A DNA stretch of 64,000 nt from the NCBI GenBank assembly GCA_900314655.1, contig OMWC01000010.1, positions 1 through 64,000 on the forward strand, given 5' to 3'. The translations under genes were made by a program, and so were the position numbers. The first letter of the stretch is position 1. The number at the start of each line of letters is the position of its first letter. This document shows, piece by piece, positions 15,948 through 25,030 of this stretch. This DNA comes from an uncultured Prevotellaceae bacterium. GTDB taxonomy: Bacteria; Bacteroidota; Bacteroidia; Bacteroidales; Bacteroidaceae. The notes under the pieces were generated by a model that made no database searches, was not told the DNA's origin, and saw nothing but the letters and a program-made list of their open reading frames with translations.

Positions 15948-16451
15948 ATCCGAAGGGATGTCCTTCGTCACCACGCTACCTGCGCCGATGATGCAACGGT
16001 CGCCAATGGTCACGCCGGGACATACCGTCACTCCCCCACCCAGCCAGCAGTCTTCGCCAATCGTTATCGGGGAGCATCGCTCTATGGGTTTGCGGCGCTC
16101 AACGTAGTCGATAGGATGATTCGGAGTCAGGAATTGGCAGTTGGGCCCTACTTGGGTATTGGAACCGATAGTGATCAATCCTCCGTCGAGCATCGTTCCG
16201 TTGTAGTTAATAAAAACATTCTCGCCCAACTTGATGCCGTGTCCGTGGTCGCAATGGAACGGAGGCGCCACAGTGGATGATTCGGGGATGCCGGGAATCA
16301 GACTTTCAATCGTCTCCCTGTAGTCATCGTCCACGACGGTCATGGTCTGCAGTTTTGCGCAGATGTGCTTGGCCCTGTAGTAGCTGGCCAGGCATTCCTC
16401 GCTCGTGAAGTCGTAGAACTCTTCGCTGCGCATCTTTTCAAATTCTGTCAT
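15891..16451 (-). CDS. Sugar O-acetyltransferase (maltose/galactoside type)
   Basis: A 186-residue acetyltransferase with the usual N-terminal helices (EKMRSEEFYDFTSEECLASY) and left-handed beta-helix. Typical blocks are PPFHCDHGHGIKLGENVFIN near residue 83, the catalytic-His block LTPNHPIDYVERR near residue 120, and IGEDCWLGGGVTVCPGVTIG. It transfers acetyl from CoA to a sugar; the substrate is unknown. It is the second such enzyme within 2 kb but differs clearly from the first, so it is not a recent copy. Its 3' end overlaps the convergent PNPOx-like gene. Confidence 0.85.
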   Translation of the reverse strand: MTEFEKMRSEEFYDFTSEECLASYYRAKHICAKLQTMTVVDDDYRETIESLIPGIPESSTVAPPFHCDHGHGIKLGENVFINYNGTMLDGGLITIGSNTQVGPNCQFLTPNHPIDYVERRKPIERCSPITIGEDCWLGGGVTVCPGVTIGDRCIIGAGSVVTKDIPSDSMAVGNPCRVIRTYFSSH

Positions 16452-16499
16452 AGCTTTATGTCTTTTATTACTTCTTGGTTCGGTATCGAAGACTACGTT

Positions 16500-17333
16500 T
16501 TACAAATCCCTGTCCAGCACATCGCTGACATCTTCTGCATTCTGCTGTGGTTCCCATTTACTCATGATCTCACAGGCCACAACTCCCTCAGCATTGATCA
16601 GCCGGTGAAGGAAACTTCCTTCATCGGTGTGCGTCATGCAGCATGTCAGGGTATCATCAAGATAGGTTTCATGGAGCCAATGGACGGTGATTGATGAAAG
16701 CGTCTGCGAGGACAGCACCTCGTCGGGCATAGTCAGCAGAGCTATGCTGACATAGCTGCGATTGCTGACATGGTAATTAAAATCAAGGTCGAGACGGGTT
16801 GCACGATGTTCCATCTGCATGTCGCACGACTGCGGTTTGGGGAATCGCACCTTCTTATGACTGCCGGTTATCAATTCGGGCACCACAGTCAAGCTATCGG
16901 TCAGGAAATCAGTCGTCTCCAATCGTTTGGTATCAAGATTCAGGATATTCCATTGGCTGATGCCGGAAGCTATAAGCAGGCCGTTGTCCTTGCGCACAAT
17001 CCGGAAATCGCAATAGATGCGAAGTGACGTTAACTCACTCACCCATATCTCCACGGTGATGTCTTCAGACCAGAAGACGACCGTAGGCTCAACATTCATC
17101 TGAACCTCCGTGACGACCCACATCCGCCGCTGCTTTACGATGTCGAATGCAGCCACGTTGCGCGTGGTCATCAGTCGTGCAAAACTGTCCTGGAAATACA
17201 TCAGCATGGCATTGGGCGTAAGCCTGTACAAGGGTGTAATGTCTGATGCCGTCACCGTGTAAGTGTGGCTGTATTTCCCCTGGATGATGCTTCCCGAATG
17301 ATTGGGGGTTTCTATATTCTTTTCTTTTATCAT
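16500..17333 (-). CDS. Acyl-ACP thioesterase
   Basis: A 277-residue protein with two hot-dog domains, the form of bacterial FatA/FatB-like thioesterases, which free fatty acids from acyl carrier protein. The first domain has ITPLYRLTPNAMLMYFQDSFARL; the second has DLDFNYHVSNRSYVSIAL near residue 182, carrying the catalytic Asp/Asn/His set (DxNxHVxN). Full-length and cytoplasmic. Its own promoter lies 29 bases upstream. It starts divergent to the solute-binding lipoprotein. Confidence 0.85.
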   Translation of the reverse strand: MIKEKNIETPNHSGSIIQGKYSHTYTVTASDITPLYRLTPNAMLMYFQDSFARLMTTRNVAAFDIVKQRRMWVVTEVQMNVEPTVVFWSEDITVEIWVSELTSLRIYCDFRIVRKDNGLLIASGISQWNILNLDTKRLETTDFLTDSLTVVPELITGSHKKVRFPKPQSCDMQMEHRATRLDLDFNYHVSNRSYVSIALLTMPDEVLSSQTLSSITVHWLHETYLDDTLTCCMTHTDEGSFLHRLINAEGVVACEIMSKWEPQQNAEDVSDVLDRDL

Positions 17334-17361
17334 GATTGTTATTTCTACAAAAACAATGGCG

Positions 17362-17369
17362 CAAAGTTA
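17362..17369 (-). promoter_or_regulatory. -7 box of the thioesterase gene
   Basis: The reverse strand reads TAACTTTG, 29 bases before the start at 17333. Confidence 0.6.
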
Positions 17370-17562
17370 ATAAAAATCCCCGTCTTCTCCAATTGACATA
17401 CGACAATATCACCAACTTTCCAGCAGAAATGACTCATAAACAGATAGATTTCGCTCTAAATCTTTGCAAGCGTTCAAGATTTATTATATATTTGCCAGCA
17501 AAATTGTGGTGTACGTGATGAACAACAACTATAAAAAGATTAGCGATTCCAAACTCAATAGC

Positions 17563-18732
17563 ATGAAACAATTTAAGCTGTTTCTATTCATATCCGTGCT
17601 TGCCATCTGCGGTATAGCAGGGATAACGTCATGCTCTTCTGGCGGGTATAATTCAGCAGAGCAAGCCAAGATAAACGCTATTGCAGACAAGGTTTGGGCA
17701 TACAGTCAGAGTCACCCCGACGGTTTCACACTCAACATCCGCACGATAACTGAACCCTCAGCAGGAATAGCCGTCAGCTATGCGGCCACACAAAACAGCC
17801 ATAGCCGCAGCCAGCTCAACAAAGTTGTCAGTCACGCGCTACGCAATGACGGTTATGTTGGAGGCTGGTATAACAGTGAGAACGGACTCTACTACTTTGA
17901 CAGCACGAAGCTTTTCCCTGAAAACGAACTTGCGGGAGCCATCAGATTCGGAAGAGAGAATGGCCAGCATTCAGTCTTTATCCTTTCATCCTCTGCTGAC
18001 ATTCCCCTTGAGGGCACGGTTGCAAAGATTGTGGCGCGTGGCAAAATCCTTATCGGCACAACAGGCGACTATCGACCGCTATCCTTCTGCGAACCAGACG
18101 GATCTTACTGGGGATTCGGCATAGAGGTAGCTAAAGAAATAGCAGCCCGATTGGGCATCGACACAGAATTCGTCAAGACATCATGGCCCACGCTGACAGC
18201 TGATGTGCTGGCCGATCCGCAGATGTTCGACCTTGCCATCGGAGGTATCACCATCACCGACGCCCGGCGTGAGACGATGCTGATGAGTGAAGGCTATCTG
18301 GCCAACGGCAAGACCATCCTCTGCCGTGCATCAGAGGCAGAACGCTACAAGTCGATTCAGGACCTCGACAAACCCGAAGTGCGCGTAATGGTGAATCCCG
18401 GCGGACTTAACGAGAAGTTTGCCAATGAGAATCTCCCACATGCTACCATTATTGTATATCAGAAAAACGAAGAAATACCATCGCTCGTAGCTGAGGGGAA
18501 AGCCGACGTGATGATCACGGAGATTACCGAGGCTCCATATTATGTGAAGACCGACATTCGGCTTGCTGCTCCGCTATTGGACAAGCCATTCACCCACGGT
18601 GAGATAGGTGTGCTGATGCGGAAAGGACAAGACGACCTGCTGCAATTCGTGAATGCAGTCATCCGCCAAATGAAAAAGGACGGCACACTCCGCAAACTAC
18701 ACGAGAAATACAATCTGGTTTACGCCTGGTGA
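17563..18732 (+). CDS. Periplasmic solute-binding lipoprotein (SBP family 3)
   Basis: A lipoprotein of about 389 residues. The start at 17563 gives a clean signal peptide (MKQFKLFLFISVLAICGIAG) and lipobox ITSC; in-frame starts at 17464 and 17518 would bury it. The first third has no domain I recognise. From about residue 165 it is an amino-acid-type binding fold: GTTGDYRPLSFCEPDGSYWG, FGIEVAKEIAARLGID and DLAIGGITITDARRETM. The DYRPLSF/G-F pattern is close to cyclohexadienyl dehydratase-like members (PheC), so it may be an enzyme rather than a transporter part. No ABC permease is beside it. Confidence 0.8.
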   Translation: MKQFKLFLFISVLAICGIAGITSCSSGGYNSAEQAKINAIADKVWAYSQSHPDGFTLNIRTITEPSAGIAVSYAATQNSHSRSQLNKVVSHALRNDGYVGGWYNSENGLYYFDSTKLFPENELAGAIRFGRENGQHSVFILSSSADIPLEGTVAKIVARGKILIGTTGDYRPLSFCEPDGSYWGFGIEVAKEIAARLGIDTEFVKTSWPTLTADVLADPQMFDLAIGGITITDARRETMLMSEGYLANGKTILCRASEAERYKSIQDLDKPEVRVMVNPGGLNEKFANENLPHATIIVYQKNEEIPSLVAEGKADVMITEITEAPYYVKTDIRLAAPLLDKPFTHGEIGVLMRKGQDDLLQFVNAVIRQMKKDGTLRKLHEKYNLVYAW

Positions 18733-18829
18733 GTCTATGAATTTGTGCAGATGCATAGCAAAGTAAACCGCAAAAGCCCATTTTTAAAGAATTTTCTGGA
18801 AAAATACTTCGTATCTCAAATTTTATTAT

Positions 18830-18837
18830 TACCTTTG
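18830..18837 (+). promoter_or_regulatory. -7 box of the tyrosine-kinase gene
   Basis: TACCTTTG, 65 bases before the ATG. The leader holds a small hairpin (GTGCC/GGCAT around 18849-18862). Confidence 0.6.
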
Positions 18838-18902
18838 CCCCGATTTATGTGCCTTTAGGCATACTATAGCTAAATTGAGAGATAAATATTTTTAAAGGAA
18901 AT

Positions 18903-21476
18903 ATGGCAGAAGAAACAAAAAACACTCAAACGGAACAGCAACCGTTGGCCGAAGAACAGTCGTTCTTCAGCCTTGAATCCATCTTCAGAATGCTTGTGCT
19001 CAACTGGCAATGGTTTGTGCTTAGCCTCATCGTTGCCCTGGGTATTGCATTCCTTTACCTGAGATACACCACACCGGTGTATAACACGTACGCCAAGATT
19101 CTTGTGAAAGGAAGCGACTCACGAGGAAGCGGCGCCAGTCAGGCCCTGAGTATCGGCGACATTATCCAGAACTACGGTCTGTCGAACGAAAGGCAGATTC
19201 TGAAATCGTCAACGACGGCTGCCGAGGTGGTTCGTGACTTGAAGCTCTACACCTCTTATACGTTGCAGGGACGTGTACGCGACCGTGTGATGTACAAGAA
19301 CCAAGAGTTCCTGGTGGATATGGACGCTGAGCATCTGGAGAAGCTCAACACGCCAGTCTATCTGAAGATTGAAAAGGAGAAAGGTGCCTATCACGTGACG
19401 GGTTCGTATCGCGTGCCCATCGATGAGCTGAACTCTTCTGCTCCCTACGGCATTGATCAGACAATCAAGGCTTTGCCTGCCACCATCAAGACTAAGGCCG
19501 GCACTATCACCTTCTATACCAACCCTGCTCCTGTGAAGCAGAAAATGACCGAAGGTCAGGAAATCACCGTGACGATCAATTCGCCCATGAACGTGGCCAA
19601 GGGTTATGCCGCACGTCTGGGCGTGGCTGGTAACGAAGGTTCAGACGTCATTACGCTGAGCATCAACGACCAGAACACCACGCGTGCCGTGGACTACCTG
19701 AACCAGATGCTGATTGTGTATAACCGTCTGGCCAATGAGGACAAGAACGACGTGGCCCGCCGCACGGAGGCTTTCATCAATGAGCGTCTGGCTAAGATTA
19801 ACGGCGAGCTGAACTCTACGGACAGCGAACTGGAGAGCTACAAGCGCCGCAACGGACTGGTGAACCTCCGCTCGGATGCAAGCCAGTCGGCCGGTAACCA
19901 GGATGCCTATGAGAAGCGACTCAATGATGCAAACACACAGATTCAGTTGATCAACACCTACCGTCAGTATATCAACAAGCCTACGAATAAAGGCCAGATC
20001 ATGCCCTCAAACGTTGGCTTGAACGACGGACAGACTGGTCAGCTTGTATCAGAATACAACCAGCGTGTGCTGGAGCGTAACCGCCTGTTGCGCACGGCTT
20101 CTGAGCAGAGTCCTGCCGTTCAGAAGCTGAATGCTGATATCGACGACCTCTACCAGAGCGTACAGCAGAGTTTGACCAATGCCTACCAGCACAACATGCA
20201 GACGGCTCAGATTCAGCGTAACGCTATCTCTGCACAGTTGGGTCGCTATACGGGTGAAATCAGCAAGACTCCGGAACAGGAGCGCATCCTGACTCAGATT
20301 GGACGTCAGCAGGAAGTGCGCAGCGGCCTTTACCTGATGCTGTTGCAGAAGCGTGAGGAGAACTCCATCTCGCTCTCTGCTACCGCCAACAAAGCCAACA
20401 TGATTGAGGTGCCTCTCCACGGCGGACAGGTGAGTCCTAAACCCAACATGGTTTATCTCACGGCTCTGGGTATCGGACTGTTGGTTCCTGCTCTTATCAT
20501 GTTTGTGCTGTCGTTGCTCCGCTATCGCATTGAAGGCCACGACGACGTGATGCGTCTTACGGCCCTGCCCATTCTGGCAGATGTGGCTATCGCCAGCGAT
20601 ACCGCTAAGACCAAGGCAGACATCGTGGTTCACGAGAACAAGAACAACCAGATGGAAGAGATATTCCGATCCATGCGTACCAACCTGCAATTCATGTTGG
20701 GAGAAAACGACAAGGTCATCATGTTTACCTCAACCACCTCAGGTGAAGGTAAGACGTTCAACTGTGCTAACCTGGCCGTCTCGTTCGCATTGCTTGGAAA
20801 GAAGGTAATCATCGTTGGTCTTGACATCCGTAAGCCTCGTCTGGCTGAGCTATTCGAGATTAACAACCACCACAACGGTATCACTCCGCTGCTCACCTTG
20901 GAGGAACCTAAGTGGAGCGACATCGCCGAGCAGATTCTGCCTTCAGGCGTTAACAAAAACCTCGACCTGCTGATGGCTGGTCCTATCCCGCCCAACCCTG
21001 CCGAGTTGATGGCTCGCCCATCGCTGGAGACAATCTTCAACGTGCTTCGTGAAAAGTATGACTATATCCTCGTTGATACGGCTCCTGTAGGTCTGGTTAC
21101 CGATACGCTCCAGGTAGGACGTGTGGCCGATGCCACTATCTATATGTGCCGCGCCGACTATACCGCCAAGTCTTCCTTCGAGCTCATCAACGGTCTGGCC
21201 AACGACGAGAAACTGCCTAACATGGCTATCGTGATCAACGGTATCGACATGTCGAAGAAGAAGTATGGCTACTACTACGGCTACGGTCGCTATGGCAAGT
21301 ATGGCCGCTACGGACGCTATGGCCGTTACAGCAGCTATGGCAAGTATGGTTACGGTAAGTATGGCTACGGCCGCTATGGCTACGGCAACTATGGTTCTTA
21401 CGGCAGCTACGGTCAGTATGGCAACTATAGCCAGAGCCACTACGGAAACAAGGATGACGACTCCATTAAACACTAA
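18903..21476 (+). CDS. Wzz/GumC-type polysaccharide co-polymerase with bacterial tyrosine kinase, very Tyr-rich tail
   Basis: An 857-residue inner-membrane protein. Residues about 35-55 and 520-540 are the two membrane segments around a periplasmic coiled-coil Wzz/GumC domain. The cytoplasmic part is a BY-kinase: Walker A TSGEGKT near residue 612, Walker A' LDIRKPR near 640 and Walker B YILVDTAP near 720. Such proteins set chain length of capsule or exopolysaccharide and autophosphorylate a tail Tyr cluster. Here the last 70 residues are almost only Tyr, Gly, Arg, Lys and Ser, with 23 Tyr, far more than the usual 5-8. No glycosyltransferases or export genes are next to it. Confidence 0.9.
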   Translation: MAEETKNTQTEQQPLAEEQSFFSLESIFRMLVLNWQWFVLSLIVALGIAFLYLRYTTPVYNTYAKILVKGSDSRGSGASQALSIGDIIQNYGLSNERQILKSSTTAAEVVRDLKLYTSYTLQGRVRDRVMYKNQEFLVDMDAEHLEKLNTPVYLKIEKEKGAYHVTGSYRVPIDELNSSAPYGIDQTIKALPATIKTKAGTITFYTNPAPVKQKMTEGQEITVTINSPMNVAKGYAARLGVAGNEGSDVITLSINDQNTTRAVDYLNQMLIVYNRLANEDKNDVARRTEAFINERLAKINGELNSTDSELESYKRRNGLVNLRSDASQSAGNQDAYEKRLNDANTQIQLINTYRQYINKPTNKGQIMPSNVGLNDGQTGQLVSEYNQRVLERNRLLRTASEQSPAVQKLNADIDDLYQSVQQSLTNAYQHNMQTAQIQRNAISAQLGRYTGEISKTPEQERILTQIGRQQEVRSGLYLMLLQKREENSISLSATANKANMIEVPLHGGQVSPKPNMVYLTALGIGLLVPALIMFVLSLLRYRIEGHDDVMRLTALPILADVAIASDTAKTKADIVVHENKNNQMEEIFRSMRTNLQFMLGENDKVIMFTSTTSGEGKTFNCANLAVSFALLGKKVIIVGLDIRKPRLAELFEINNHHNGITPLLTLEEPKWSDIAEQILPSGVNKNLDLLMAGPIPPNPAELMARPSLETIFNVLREKYDYILVDTAPVGLVTDTLQVGRVADATIYMCRADYTAKSSFELINGLANDEKLPNMAIVINGIDMSKKKYGYYYGYGRYGKYGRYGRYGRYSSYGKYGYGKYGYGRYGYGNYGSYGSYGQYGNYSQSHYGNKDDDSIKH

Positions 21477-21482
21477 TCAGGA

Positions 21483-21911
21483 ATGACTATCGCAGTTGAT
21501 TTCGACGGAACTATCGTCACCCACGAGTATCCCAAGATTGGCAAGGAACTCCCCTTTGCCACCGATACGCTCAAACTCCTCATCAAGGAAGGCCACAAGC
21601 TGATCCTTTGGAGTGTGCGCGAAGGTGAATTACTCGACGAGGCCGTCGCATGGTGTCGCGAGCGAGGAGTGGAGTTCTATGCTGTCAACCGCGATTATCC
21701 TGAGGAGACAACCGACAATAACAATCACTTCTCACGCAAGCTGAAAGCGGATCTCTTCATCGACGACCGCAACATCGGGGGGCTGCCTGACTGGGGTACT
21801 ATGTACAGAATAATATCCCACCATATGTCACTCACCGATATCATCCGCGAGCGAATGGGTGAAAGCATGAGCCACGAACAGCCAAGGAAGAAGCATTGGT
21901 GGCAGTTATAA
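21483..21911 (+). CDS. Small HAD-like hydrolase (BT0820 type)
   Basis: A 142-residue cap-less HAD protein. The nucleophile motif is AVDFDGTIV (DxDGT) at residues 4-12, motif II is LILWSVREGE, and the acidic motif is ADLFIDDRNIGG. It matches the BT0820 group of Bacteroides, predicted phosphatases without a proven substrate. It begins 6 bases after the kinase gene stop, so both are in one operon, followed by a strong terminator. The last 15 residues are basic and not part of the fold. Confidence 0.8.
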   Translation: MTIAVDFDGTIVTHEYPKIGKELPFATDTLKLLIKEGHKLILWSVREGELLDEAVAWCRERGVEFYAVNRDYPEETTDNNNHFSRKLKADLFIDDRNIGGLPDWGTMYRIISHHMSLTDIIRERMGESMSHEQPRKKHWWQL

Positions 21912-21928
21912 TGGATTCAACGTATAAA

Positions 21929-21965
21929 CAAAAAGGAGAAAGGCTCAACGGTCTTTCTCCTTTTG
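21929..21965. terminator. Bidirectional terminator between HAD gene and nadE
   Basis: CAAAAAGGAGAAAG and CTTTCTCCTTTTG form a 13-bp stem with A and T runs on the two sides. It serves both convergent operons. Confidence 0.85.
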
Positions 21966-21986
21966 TTTTTCAAAGATATTGGTTTC

Positions 21987-23921
21987 TTACAACGCTTCGC
22001 ATTCCTTCAGCCACAATTCGGAAGAAGCATCCGTAGGCATTCGCCAGTCACCACGAGGCGACAGGCTCACACTACCCACCTTGGGACCATCAGGCAGGCA
22101 CGAACGCTTGAACTGCTGGGCAAAGAAGCGGCGCAGGAAGGTAGTGAGCCATTTCTTGATTGTAGCGTCATCATAGCTGCCCTTGAAGGCATGCTGGGCC
22201 AAGAGGAATATCTTCTGAGGACGGAAACCGAAGCGCAGGAAATAATAGAGGAAGAAGTCGTGGAGCTCGTAGGGGCCCACAAGGTCTTCGGTCTTCTGCT
22301 TGATATTGCCGTTCTCGTCGGCGGGTATCAGTTCGGGTGAGATAGGTGTATCCACGATGTCCATCAGGATTTCATACGTCTGCTGGTCATTCTTCTCGAC
22401 GCGTTCAGTCTCAGCCACATATCTCACGAGGTATTGTATCAGCGTCTTGGGCACACTGGCATTCACGCCATACATCGACATGTGGTCACCATTATAGGTC
22501 GCCCATCCGAGAGCCAGCTCAGAGAGGTCACCAGTACCAACAACCAAGCCGCCAAGCTGGTTGCTGAGGTCCATCAAAATCTGTGTGCGTTCGCGTGCCT
22601 GAGAATTCTCATAGGTCACGTCGTGAATCTCGGCATCATGTCCGATGTCTTTGAAATGCTGAGTGACAGCCTTTGCGATTGAGATCTCCATCATCGTAAT
22701 GCCGAGACTCTTCATCAAGTTGACGGCATTGTTGTAGGTGCGGTCAGTCGTGCCAAAACCGGGCATCGTCACACCTACTATTCCCTTGCGGTCCATCTTC
22801 AACTTATCGAAGGTCTTCACGCAAACGAGCAGGGCAAGCGTAGAATCCAGTCCACCACTGATACCCACGATAACTCTCTTGGAATGGGTATGCTCAATAC
22901 GTTTGGCCAAGCCCATCACCTGAATGCTGAAAATCTCCTCACAAGCCTGCTTCATATTGGAGGTTTTCGGGATGAAGGGATGCGCATCCACCTCACGTAT
23001 CAACTGGAAGTCGCGTGGCTGAATGCCATGAGCATTGACAATCTTTGCCGAATAGCAATGCTGAGCATTCACATAGGTGCTGTTGGTGCGACGCTCCGTG
23101 CGAAGTTTCTCCACATCTATCTGCGATATCATCAGCTGGGGATCGAGTGAGAAGCGGTCAGCTTCAACCAAGAGCTTACCGTTTTCATAAATCAGGGCAT
23201 TGCCGCCATAGACCACATCCTGGGTGCTCTCGCCATAACCGCAACCGCTATAGACATAGCCGGTCATCGTACGGGCACTCTGCTGAGCCAGCAGAGACTT
23301 CAGATAGTCATGCTTGCCAATCAGTTCGTCGCTGGCAGAGAGATTGAAAATCAGTTCCGCACCCGACAGGGCCAAATGATTGCTGGGAGGAGCCGGAGCC
23401 CATACATCTTCGCAAATCTCCACGCCGAAATTCACGCCATCACACGTACGGAAAAGTACGGGATCAGCAGAAAGGCGGATGCTCTTTCCGGCAAACAGCA
23501 AGTCGGTGTCATCCAGATCCTGAGCGGAAGCAAACCAGCGCTTCTCATAGAATTCACTATAGTTAGGCAGGTAGGTCTTGGGGATAAATCCCAAGAGGTC
23601 GCCCTTCTGAATGACGGCAGCACAATTGAGCAGCAGGTCACCACAAACCACGGGCAATCCTACGATGACAATGATATCGAGCGAGCGGGTGAATTCCAGC
23701 AGTTTCAGTACGGCCTTCTCTGCCTCATCCAACAACAGTTGCTGGCCAAAAAGATCCTGACAGGTGTATCCCGTGATGCACAACTCCGGAAAGACAACGA
23801 CTTCCACGCCCTTGCCTTCAGCCTGGGCAATCAGACTTTCCAACTGTTTCTCGTTATAGTTGCAATCGGCCACCTTCACCGAAGGTATGGCTGCTGCCAC
23901 CGTGATAAATCCGTGTTTCAT
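21987..23921 (-). CDS. nadE: Glutamine-dependent NAD+ synthetase
   Basis: A 644-residue two-domain enzyme making NAD+ from nicotinate adenine dinucleotide, ATP and glutamine in the cytoplasm. The N-terminal nitrilase-type glutaminase shows the catalytic set: Glu in VVFPELCITGY near residue 47, Lys in FIPKTYLPNY, Cys in VEICEDVWAP near residue 170. The synthetase domain has the PP-loop GISGGLDSTLAL near residue 350 and GTGDLSELALGW near residue 470. Full-length. It is the last gene of a long leftward run and starts 18 bases after the DUF2027-Smr stop. Confidence 0.95.
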   Translation of the reverse strand: MKHGFITVAAAIPSVKVADCNYNEKQLESLIAQAEGKGVEVVVFPELCITGYTCQDLFGQQLLLDEAEKAVLKLLEFTRSLDIIVIVGLPVVCGDLLLNCAAVIQKGDLLGFIPKTYLPNYSEFYEKRWFASAQDLDDTDLLFAGKSIRLSADPVLFRTCDGVNFGVEICEDVWAPAPPSNHLALSGAELIFNLSASDELIGKHDYLKSLLAQQSARTMTGYVYSGCGYGESTQDVVYGGNALIYENGKLLVEADRFSLDPQLMISQIDVEKLRTERRTNSTYVNAQHCYSAKIVNAHGIQPRDFQLIREVDAHPFIPKTSNMKQACEEIFSIQVMGLAKRIEHTHSKRVIVGISGGLDSTLALLVCVKTFDKLKMDRKGIVGVTMPGFGTTDRTYNNAVNLMKSLGITMMEISIAKAVTQHFKDIGHDAEIHDVTYENSQARERTQILMDLSNQLGGLVVGTGDLSELALGWATYNGDHMSMYGVNASVPKTLIQYLVRYVAETERVEKNDQQTYEILMDIVDTPISPELIPADENGNIKQKTEDLVGPYELHDFFLYYFLRFGFRPQKIFLLAQHAFKGSYDDATIKKWLTTFLRRFFAQQFKRSCLPDGPKVGSVSLSPRGDWRMPTDASSELWLKECEAL

Positions 23922-23939
23922 ATCTCGTTCGATTTTTAG

Positions 23940-25016
23940 TTATCTGATAGTAATCTGAGTAGCCCCATAGCCATATTCGCGGAAAGAAGCATCCTGGTGG
24001 GGATATTGCTTGTAGCGGTAGTTCAGCTCATGGATGATGGCCGCACGAAGCACACCTTCGCCCTTGCCGTGAATGAAGACGATCTTCTGGCCTTTCTTAT
24101 GTTTGTTTTCCTCGATCGTACGGCGGAACACGTCAAGCTGATGGTTCAATATATCGGCATTGTTCATGCCTGCCGTGGTTTCCAAGAGCTGGTCCACATG
24201 AAGGTCAACCACGATGGGGGCATCCTTGTCAACAGGTTTACGCGCAGGCTGGATAACAACCCGAGTGTTGTCGGGCTCTGCCTTTTGCATCATCTGCTGC
24301 TTGAGTTGTTCGGGATTCACGTCAATACCCAATGCCACCCTGTCATTCTCCACGATGGTCATGACGAGCGCAGGCTGTTCGAAGAAATCGTTCTTCTGGA
24401 AAGTATGAAGCTTATAGAACTTCACGGCATCCACACGCAGCTGAACCCCTACGGGCTTTTTCAGCAGGAAAGGTTTTTCGCGCTTATAGGCAAACAACTG
24501 AATGGACACACGTTCCATCTGGTTGAGCGACTCACGCCCGAATTCCTCGATAAACAACTTGGTGTTGGGCTCCACCTCACCCGTAGAACGCAGGGTCCAG
24601 GCGTTTCCCTCGGCCACCATGTAGGCATAGCGTATGTAATAGTTGCCATCATTGACGATGTAGGTTTCAAAGCGTGTATTCGAAATCATCTTCACATCTA
24701 CCGGAACAAATGCCAGATAGACACTCAGCACATCGCCTCCACGACGCTCCTCAACGGGAGCCTTGAAGGTGACGGGCTTATCGGCAGGTTCAACCTCGGG
24801 CTCTTCCACCGGCTCTTTGGCCTTCGAGTTCACCTTGGGTGCCACAACCTTGGCGATATTATAGTCGTCGGTATCAATCACTACAACCTCATTGATGGGC
24901 GTAGGAATCTCAAACCCGTCCTCATCCTCTACCAGGACGATGTCCTTCCCACGGAAGCCAGCCACTTTGCCGCCTCCTGTCTCGGAAAGAAACCTTACTT
25001 TATCTCCTATTTTCAT
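23940..25016 (-). CDS. DUF2027 and Smr-domain protein
   Basis: A 358-residue protein common in Bacteroidales. The first 60 residues hold a small barrel (IGDKVRFLSETGGGKVAGFR), then a DUF2027 beta-sandwich, and from about residue 270 an Smr domain: VDLHVDQLLE near residue 273 and the HGKGEGVLRAAI loop near residue 316. Smr domains cut nucleic acid, for example at stalled ribosomes. No signal peptide. The DLHVD and HGKGEG motifs are complete, so it may be active. It sits between queA and nadE with gaps under 20 bases. Confidence 0.9.
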   Translation of the reverse strand: MKIGDKVRFLSETGGGKVAGFRGKDIVLVEDEDGFEIPTPINEVVVIDTDDYNIAKVVAPKVNSKAKEPVEEPEVEPADKPVTFKAPVEERRGGDVLSVYLAFVPVDVKMISNTRFETYIVNDGNYYIRYAYMVAEGNAWTLRSTGEVEPNTKLFIEEFGRESLNQMERVSIQLFAYKREKPFLLKKPVGVQLRVDAVKFYKLHTFQKNDFFEQPALVMTIVENDRVALGIDVNPEQLKQQMMQKAEPDNTRVVIQPARKPVDKDAPIVVDLHVDQLLETTAGMNNADILNHQLDVFRRTIEENKHKKGQKIVFIHGKGEGVLRAAIIHELNYRYKQYPHQDASFREYGYGATQITIR

Positions 25017-25030
25017 TTTAAATGTCTTTT

